The notes beneath the pieces are model-generated. The model was not told the DNA's origin, did not search any database, and saw only the letters and a program-made list of their open reading frames with translations. Source: an uncultured Collinsella sp. (GTDB taxonomy: Bacteria; Actinomycetota; Coriobacteriia; Coriobacteriales; Coriobacteriaceae). Taken from it: 10,589 bases of DNA. Positions 5,647-10,589 of this stretch are shown here, in pieces (the stretch's first letter is position 1; every line of letters begins with the position of its first letter). The position numbers and the translations under genes are program-made. The stretch spans positions 1 to 10,589 of the forward strand of contig USHT01000023.1 in assembly GCA_900554455.1 (NCBI GenBank), given 5' to 3'.

Positions 5647-6675
5647 CTAACCCCGTATGTCCCTAACAGTCGAGCGTTCGACCAGCGTGCTCGGCACATG
5701 AATCGCCTCGATAGACGAGCTCTCTCCAATCGCCGCCTCAAACGCAAGCTTACCGACACCGCGCAAATCAAATCGCAGCGTCGTCAGTCGATTGTGAGGA
5801 ACAAGTCCCTCGAGTGCGTCGTCGATACCAACCACGCTCACGTCGTCGGGCACGGACAGGCCCGCGTTCTCGAGCGCGGCGATAACGCCCAGCGCCATCT
5901 GGTCATTTGCCGCAAGCACGGCAGTCGGCGCCTGCGACCCGCCGGCAAGCACCTCGGCCGCAATCCGCTCGCCCATGGCGTACCCACTGTCCGCACTCCA
6001 ATCGCCACGCAGCATCGGAGCGGCATCGACATGAGCACGACCCAGCGTATCGCGCCAACCGGCCTCACGAAAACGCGAGGAAATCGAGTTTTCCGGACCC
6101 GCCACAAACCGCATATTCGAGTGACCATGTTCCAGCAGATAATTGGTCAACAGCTCGCACGAACCATACTGGTCGGAGTCGATCGTCGTGCAGCGCGGAT
6201 GCGCATACATGGACAGGATGACCGTTCGCACTCCCGGCTGGGGAACAAACTCCTCAAAATCGGGAGCCATGCGGTTCATGTTGAGAATCATGCCGTCGAC
6301 GGGTCGCTCGACCATGCGGCGCGAGGCATCGGCAAGTGTATAGGGCTTGTCGCCGCCCATCTCGATCATAGTGACGGCAAAATCGTGCTCGCGCGCCGCT
6401 TGCATGATACCCTCGAGCGTCGCCAGGTTACCGACACGTGTGATGTTGTACATGCACAGGCCAATAGAACGATACGACCCGCCGCGCAACGCCGCTCCAG
6501 CAAAATTGGGACGAAAGCCCAGCTCTTCCATGGCGGCCAGCACACGCTTGCGCGTCTTTTCCGTCACGTTGGGCATACCGTTGACCACGCGAGACACAGT
6601 CTGGCGGCTCACGCCAGCGAGCGCCGCAACCTCTGCCGCGCTCGCCGAATGACCATTCCTTGTCTGCTGAGCCAT
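5647..6675 (-). CDS. LacI-family transcriptional repressor, adjacent to operon 2
   Basis: A 342-aa LacI/GalR protein, paralogous to the regulator at 746-1750. The HTH (about residues 13-58) reads AAEVAALAGVSRQTVSRVVNG, with Arg24, Gln25 and Arg29 at the LacI Tyr17, Gln18 and Arg22 positions; the other regulator has Glu, Gln and Arg. The RPNFAG hinge and an effector domain with the REAGW Arg and VVGIDDA Asp follow. The frame is open to an ATG at 6765, but that ATG lies inside the -10 box and the first codons hold an operator, so a start at 6675 (normal length before the HTH) is preferred; GTG at 6684 is the alternative. Ribosome sites are weak for all. It diverges from lacG2 and most likely represses operon 2 and itself. 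Confidence 0.88.
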   Translation of the reverse strand: MAQQTRNGHSASAAEVAALAGVSRQTVSRVVNGMPNVTEKTRKRVLAAMEELGFRPNFAGAALRGGSYRSIGLCMYNITRVGNLATLEGIMQAAREHDFAVTMIEMGGDKPYTLADASRRMVERPVDGMILNMNRMAPDFEEFVPQPGVRTVILSMYAHPRCTTIDSDQYGSCELLTNYLLEHGHSNMRFVAGPENSISSRFREAGWRDTLGRAHVDAAPMLRGDWSADSGYAMGERIAAEVLAGGSQAPTAVLAANDQMALGVIAALENAGLSVPDDVSVVGIDDALEGLVPHNRLTTLRFDLRGVGKLAFEAAIGESSSIEAIHVPSTLVERSTVRDIRG

Positions 6676-6736
6676 GCCTTCCACGCTAACCTGCTTCCCA
6701 ACTATTCCCCGCGCCCATGGCGCATCGTACATACAT

Positions 6737-6750
6737 TGATAACGTGCTCG
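6737..6750. promoter_or_regulatory. Operator in the leader of the second regulator
   Basis: TGATAACGTGCTCG matches the operator at 6869-6882 at 12 of 14 positions, including the core AACGTGCTC. It lies about 13 bp downstream of the -10 box of the regulator's promoter, i.e. over the transcription start or early leader. This fits autorepression. Confidence 0.6.
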
Positions 6751-6762
6751 TGATACCCGAGC

Positions 6763-6792
6763 CATATACTACAACATGAAAACTTCTGTCAA
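6763..6792 (-). promoter_or_regulatory. Promoter of the second regulator
   Basis: On the minus strand a perfect -35 TTGACA (6792-6787) is followed after 18 bp by TATATG (6768-6763), matching the -10 consensus at 4 of 6 positions. The start site would fall near 6756, about 80 nt upstream of the preferred start codon at 6675. Confidence 0.55.
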
Positions 6793-6868
6793 TCAAAACC
6801 GCTTACCGAACAAATACAACCGTTCGCGGCTGTTTGAAGTTGTTTTGTTTCTATACATCCCAGCCGGA

Positions 6869-6904
6869 TGTTAACGTGCTCATTGTCAAATGTTCACGTG
6901 CTCA
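6869..6904. promoter_or_regulatory. Tandem LacI-type operators upstream of operon 2
   Basis: TGTTAACGTGCTCA (6869-6882) and TGTTCACGTGCTCA (6891-6904) differ at one base and are 22 bp apart, about two helical turns, so repressor dimers would bind the same helix face. Both are CG-centred. A third copy is at 6737-6750, about 150 bp away and suited to looping. TTGTCA (6883-6888) lies between them but no well-spaced -10 follows; TCTAAT (6912-6917) and TAAGAT (6923-6928) are the nearest. The rest of the 344-bp gap 6676-7019 shows no gene. Confidence 0.65.
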
Positions 6905-7019
6905 TTTTGGTTCTAATCATTTTAAGATAGTGTTTATCGGGCTTTTTCACCGCTGAACGCTAACCAGGGAGCCTCCTGAGCACAAACGCACAATATCGAA
7001 CAGCAAGACGAGAGGGTGT

Positions 7020-8468
7020 ATGCATATGTCTTTGCTAAACCGCGTACAGCAGCTGCCGAAGGGCTTTGTTTGGGGCGCCGCAACCGCCGCGTACCAAACG
7101 GAAGGTTCCACGAAGGTGGCAGGCAAGGGTAAGACCATGTGGGACGATTACCTTGTCGCCCAGGGTCGCTTTTTGCCCGACCCGGCCAGTGATTTCTACA
7201 ACCGCTACGAGGAGGATATCCGCCTTTCTGCCGAGCATGGACTCAACGCCATTCGTGTGTCCATCGCCTGGACCCGCATCTTCCCCAACGGCGACGATGC
7301 CGAGCCCCTCGCCGAGGGCGTTAAGCACTACCACGAGCTGTTCGCCTGCTGCAAAAAGTATGGCGTCGAGCCCTATGTGTCCCTGCATCACTTTGACTCC
7401 CCCGCCGCCCTGTTCAACCAGGGCGACTGGCTCAACCGCAAGACCGTCGACGCCTATGTGCGCTATGCCGAGTTCTGCTTCCGCGAGTTCCGCGAGGTCA
7501 AGAATTGGTTCACCATCAACGAGCTCATCAGCCTCTCGCACTCCCAATACATCCAAGGCAACTTCCCACCCAACCATCACTTTGATGTGACGAGCGGCAT
7601 CCAGAGCCAGCACAACGAGCTCGTTGCCCACGCCCGCGCCGTCAACCTGTATAAGGATCTTGACGAGACCGAGCACCTGGGCGGACGCATTGGCATGGTC
7701 AACGTCCTGACGCCGGCATATCCTGCCACAGACTCGCCCGCCGACCAGCACGCCGCTGACCTGTACAACGCCTTCTACACCGACTTCATCATGGACGGCG
7801 CCTTCCTGGGTCACTACTCCGCGCGCACCCTCTCACTCATCAACGAGATTCTGCGTGCCAACAACGCCACGCTTACGGTTGAGGACAGCGACATGGAGGA
7901 GCTCGCCAAGGCGGCGCCCCGCAACGATATGTTCGGCCTCAACTACTATCAGTCGGCGTTTATCGCCGCCTACGATGGCGAGTCAACCAACAGCTTTAAC
8001 GGCACCGGAGACAAGGGCACCTCGTGCTTTAAGTTTAAGGGCGTCGGGCAGCAGGTCGATATGCCGGGTATCCCCACCACCGACTGGGATTGGCTCATCT
8101 ACCCGCAAGGCCTCTACGACACGCTCAAGCACATCAGCGCCACCTATCCCAACCTCCCCGTCATCTATATCACCGAAAACGGCCTGGGCCACAAGGACCC
8201 CGAGCCCGACGCAAACGGCATCGTCGCCGATCCCGAACGCATCGACTTTGTCGACCAGCACATGGAGAAGGTGCTCCAGGCGCGCGCCGAGGGCGTTGAC
8301 GTCCAGGGCTACTTTATCTGGAGCCTGCAGGACCAGTTCTCGTGGGCCAACGGCTATAACAAGCGCTACGGCCTGTTCTACATCGACTTCGACACGCAAA
8401 AACGCTACATCAAGCAGTCGGCACTCTGGTACAAGGAGCTCGCCGACACTATGGCGGACGCGCAGTAG
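7020..8468 (+). CDS. lacG: GH1 6-phospho-beta-galactosidase (LacG-like), operon 2
   Basis: Second complete GH1 enzyme (482 aa), cytoplasmic, predicted to cleave 6-phospho-beta-galactosides. FVWGAATAAYQTEG lies near the N-terminus. Acid/base is Glu168 in TINEL, a conservative change from the usual TFNEI, and the nucleophile is Glu386 in ITENG. The phosphate loop FSWANGYNKRYG has Ser441, the LacG-type Trp442, Lys448 and Tyr450. The segment after the acid/base Glu (ISLSHSQY) differs from the first enzyme (WADASNTY), so aglycone preference may differ. ATG codons at 7020 and 7026 are both possible: GAGG at 7012-7015 is 4 nt from the first and 10 nt from the second. It is the first gene of operon 2, with the permease 176 nt downstream, the reverse of operon 1. 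A phospho-beta-glucosidase role is less likely because of the Trp. Confidence 0.92.
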   Translation: MHMSLLNRVQQLPKGFVWGAATAAYQTEGSTKVAGKGKTMWDDYLVAQGRFLPDPASDFYNRYEEDIRLSAEHGLNAIRVSIAWTRIFPNGDDAEPLAEGVKHYHELFACCKKYGVEPYVSLHHFDSPAALFNQGDWLNRKTVDAYVRYAEFCFREFREVKNWFTINELISLSHSQYIQGNFPPNHHFDVTSGIQSQHNELVAHARAVNLYKDLDETEHLGGRIGMVNVLTPAYPATDSPADQHAADLYNAFYTDFIMDGAFLGHYSARTLSLINEILRANNATLTVEDSDMEELAKAAPRNDMFGLNYYQSAFIAAYDGESTNSFNGTGDKGTSCFKFKGVGQQVDMPGIPTTDWDWLIYPQGLYDTLKHISATYPNLPVIYITENGLGHKDPEPDANGIVADPERIDFVDQHMEKVLQARAEGVDVQGYFIWSLQDQFSWANGYNKRYGLFYIDFDTQKRYIKQSALWYKELADTMADAQ

Positions 8469-8489
8469 CGCATCGCCTCGCTTTCCCCC

Positions 8490-8536
8490 GAGAAGGGAGC
8501 GGCCCTATGCGATACAAACCCAGCCGCTCCCCTCTC
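8490..8536 (+). other. Intercistronic hairpin between lacG2 and lacE2
   Basis: The arms 8490-8503 and 8523-8536 pair at 13 of 14 positions (core GGGAGCGGC/GCCGCTCCC) around a 19-nt loop. No U-tract follows on either strand, so a terminator is unlikely. RNA processing or protection of the upstream enzyme message is more plausible. The remaining gap to the permease (8537-8644) has no clear promoter; a CG-centred TTTCAACGTCCATG (about 8597-8610) is only a weak operator match. Confidence 0.5.
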
Positions 8537-8644
8537 TCCCCCTGGGACCGACCCCGCCTGCACCCGGGCTTTTAGCAAGCGGGAGACCATATAGGTTTTC
8601 AACGTCCATGCCATTAAGATTTCATGCAAAGAGGAGCGTGAACT

Positions 8645-10396
8645 ATGGAATCGATCGTTAAGTTCTTGGAGAAAGGTCAGCCGTACTTCGACAAGGTCTC
8701 TAAGAACATCTACCTTCAGGCCATTAAAGACGGCTTTTTGGCAGCAATGCCCATCATCCTGTCTTCTTCTGTCTTCCTGCTTATTTCGACCCTGCCGGGC
8801 GTTGTCGCCACGGTCGGCGGCTTTACGCTGCCCGACTGGTGGAACGTCGACGTCGTGAACTTCTGCAACAAGGTTTACAACTTCACGATGGGCGTCGTGG
8901 GCATCATGGTCGCCGGCACCACCGCAAGCGCGCTGACCGGCTCCAAGAACCGCCGCATGCCTGCCGGCAAGGCCATCAACGCCACGAGCACCATGGTCGC
9001 CGCCATGTGCGCTATGCTCATCTTGGCCGTTACCCAGACGAGTGCCAAGATCGACGGCGCCGATGTCTCGGTGTTCTTTACCGACAACATGGGCACCAAG
9101 GGCCTGCTGAGCTCCTTTGTCGCCGCATTTGCCACGGTCAACATCTATGCCTTCTGCATTAAGCGAGACATCACCATCAAGCTGCCCAAAGAAGTCCCCG
9201 GCGCCATCGCCCAGAACTTCCGCGACATCTTCGCCTTCAGCTTCTCCATCCTGTTTGTCGCCGTCATCGACGTTATCTGCCGCACCTGCTTGGCCGTCCC
9301 GTTTGCCAACGTCATCTCCACGCTGGTGAGCCCGCTGTTCGCCGCTGCCGATTCCTACGCCGGCCTCGCCCTCATCTGGTTCATGATCCCGCTGTTCTGG
9401 TTCATGGGCATCCACGGCCCCTCGGTCGTTAAGCCTGCCCTCAACGCCGCGCTGTTTGGCAACATCACCACCAACCTCGCCACGCTGCAGGCCGGCGGTC
9501 ACCCCGCCCTCGCCCTGACCGAAAACTTCGGTAACTACATCGGCGAACTCGGCGGCACCGGCGCCACGTTCATTGTCCCGATCATCTTCCTGCTCTTTAT
9601 GCGCTCCAAGCAGCTCAAGGCCGTCGGCAAAGCCTCTGTCGTGCCCGTGATGTTCGCCGTCAACGAGCCGCTGCTGTTCGCCGCGCCCATCATCCTCAAC
9701 CCGTACTTCCTGATCCCGTTCCTGTTTGCCCCCGTGGCCAACGTCCTCATTGGTAAGTTCTTCATCGACTTTTTGGGCATGAACGGCTTTATCTATGCCA
9801 TGCCGTGGGCACTCCCCGGACCGATCGGCACCTTCATCGACACCAACTTCCAGCCGATCTCTCTGGTCCTGGTTGTCGTCCTGCTGGTCGTTGACTTCTT
9901 GATCTACTACCCGTTCTGCAAGGCCTACGACAACGTCCTGTGCAAGCAGGAGGCCGAGACCCTGGCCGAAGAAGAGGCCGAGGAGACCAAGGCCGTCAAG
10001 ACCGCCGCCGTTGAGGCTCCTGTTGTCGAGACCGCTTCTGCCACTGAGGCCTCCGCAGCTCCGTCCACCCTTAAGGGCAAGGATCTGAGGGTTCTGGTTC
10101 TGTGCGCTGGCGCCGGCACCTCTGCACTGCTCGCCAACGCGCTTAAGGAAGGCGCCGACGAGCTGGGCATCGACATTACCGCCAACGCCGGTGCCTACGG
10201 CAGCCACTACGCCATCATGGACCAGTACAACGTCATCGTCCTGGCTCCGCAGGTTCGCACCTATTACAACGAGATGAAGGCCGACACCGACCGCCTGGGC
10301 ATCACGCTGCTGTCGCCCAAGGGCAAACAGTACATCGACCTCACTAAGGATCCCAAGGGTGCCGTCGCCTGGATCGAGGAAAACCTCGAGGCATAA
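8645..10396 (+). CDS. lacE: PTS lactose-type EIICB permease, operon 2
   Basis: A second fused permease of 583 aa, paralogous to the one at 2107. The IIC membrane domain is about residues 20-425, with GIHGPS (His257) and NEPLLFAAPIILNP (Glu341) matching the His and Glu substrate-site positions of the family. A Glu/Ala/Val-rich linker (about 427-480) follows, then IIB with the phosphocysteine loop VLCAGAGTSALL, Cys487. The start is well supported by GAGGAG 8 nt upstream. It is the last gene of operon 2, 10 residues' worth of sequence before a strong terminator. It has no IIA of its own in the window and probably shares the one at 193-531. The linkers of the two permeases are unrelated in detail, while IIC and IIB are clearly alike, as expected for an old duplication or two separate acquisitions. 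Confidence 0.93.
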   Translation: MESIVKFLEKGQPYFDKVSKNIYLQAIKDGFLAAMPIILSSSVFLLISTLPGVVATVGGFTLPDWWNVDVVNFCNKVYNFTMGVVGIMVAGTTASALTGSKNRRMPAGKAINATSTMVAAMCAMLILAVTQTSAKIDGADVSVFFTDNMGTKGLLSSFVAAFATVNIYAFCIKRDITIKLPKEVPGAIAQNFRDIFAFSFSILFVAVIDVICRTCLAVPFANVISTLVSPLFAAADSYAGLALIWFMIPLFWFMGIHGPSVVKPALNAALFGNITTNLATLQAGGHPALALTENFGNYIGELGGTGATFIVPIIFLLFMRSKQLKAVGKASVVPVMFAVNEPLLFAAPIILNPYFLIPFLFAPVANVLIGKFFIDFLGMNGFIYAMPWALPGPIGTFIDTNFQPISLVLVVVLLVVDFLIYYPFCKAYDNVLCKQEAETLAEEEAEETKAVKTAAVEAPVVETASATEASAAPSTLKGKDLRVLVLCAGAGTSALLANALKEGADELGIDITANAGAYGSHYAIMDQYNVIVLAPQVRTYYNEMKADTDRLGITLLSPKGKQYIDLTKDPKGAVAWIEENLEA

Positions 10397-10428
10397 GACG
10401 CTGACACCACCTGCCGCTTGCAGACAAT

Positions 10429-10472
10429 AAATGGCCCGTGCATCGATGTGTGATGCGCGGGCCATTTTGTTT
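10429..10472 (+). terminator. Rho-independent terminator of operon 2
   Basis: AAATGGCCCGTGCATC (10429-10444) pairs with GATGCGCGGGCCATTT (10452-10467) along all 16 positions, one as a U-G wobble, around a 7-nt loop. The 3' arm runs into TTTTGTTT (10465-10472). It lies 32 bp after the EIICB stop codon. Confidence 0.9.
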
Positions 10473-10491
10473 AGACCGCACCCGTCCTCCT

Positions 10492-10556
10492 GTTCATCTC
10501 AATCTGTAACATCTAGCCGAGTTTTTCGGTCCTAGCTGTTACAGATTTAGACGAAC
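10492..10556. repeat. 65-bp inverted repeat, copy C
   Basis: The arms 10492-10511 and 10537-10556 pair at 18 of 20 positions. The 25-nt centre (10512-10536) differs from copy A at only two bases. Relative to copy A, arm positions 4 and 10 changed in both arms so that pairing is kept. It lies 20 bp after the operon 2 terminator, the same context as copy A. Confidence 0.85.
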
Positions 10557-10571
10557 GGGCGGCCCGGGCCG

Positions 10572-10589
10572 AACAATCTCGATCTGTAA
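10572..10589. repeat. Inverted repeat, copy D, cut by window end
   Basis: AACAATCTCGATCTGTAA equals positions 1-18 of the left arm of the repeat, starting 80 bp after copy C, just as copy B starts 81 bp after copy A. Its outer bases (AACAA) resemble those of copy B (AAGAA) rather than A or C, so C-D looks like a second copy of the whole A-B doublet. The centre and right arm lie beyond the window. Confidence 0.65.

Noticed and set aside
6990..7002. 13-mer ACAATATCGAACA shared with 702-714, both in non-coding leaders.
   Set aside because: About one same-strand 13-mer match is expected by chance in a window of this size, and the flanks do not match.

Overview
The window is a GC-rich (about 60%) stretch of a fermentative bacterial chromosome. 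The protein types, codon use and the GTCCCC-containing intergenic repeats suggest a gut actinobacterium of the Collinsella/Coriobacteriia kind. That assignment is from memory of family and repeat style, not from a search. Everything recognisable belongs to one theme: uptake of a lactose-type beta-galactoside by a lactose/cellobiose-family phosphotransferase system (PTS) and cleavage of the 6-phospho-sugar inside the cell.

Layout: repeat DNA with GTCCCC motifs and a bulged hairpin (1-118); a terminator (132-165) and the gene for the soluble PTS IIA protein on the minus strand (193-531); a LacI-family repressor on the minus strand (746-1750); a divergent control region with operator-like palindromes (1751-2106). 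Operon 1 on the plus strand follows: fused EIICB permease (2107-3873), an intercistronic hairpin, and a LacG-type GH1 phospho-beta-galactosidase (3940-5379), closed by a strong terminator and a doublet of hairpin repeats (5491-5636). Then comes a second, paralogous LacI-family repressor on the minus strand (5647-6675), a second divergent control region with three copies of one operator type (6676-7019), and operon 2 on the plus strand in the opposite gene order: GH1 (7020-8468), then EIICB (8645-10396). This also ends in a terminator followed by a second copy of the hairpin-repeat doublet, cut by the window edge.

Working together: either EIICB imports and phosphorylates the sugar, taking phosphate from IIA at its single histidine, and either GH1 enzyme hydrolyses the product to a 6-phosphogalactose-type sugar plus an aglycone or glucose. 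Only one IIA gene is present, so it probably serves both permeases. EI and HPr are not here. Each repressor sits next to and diverges from the operon it most likely controls. Their operators share one half-site (TGTTAAC) but differ in the other, so the two modules are probably related by duplication and now respond to different signals, with possible cross-talk.

The least ordinary DNA is non-coding: a 65-bp inverted repeat with paired compensatory changes between copies, found as doublets after both operons; GTCCCC/hairpin repeats; and the LacI-type operator set, one copy of which shows that the longest reading frame of the second repressor begins too far upstream.
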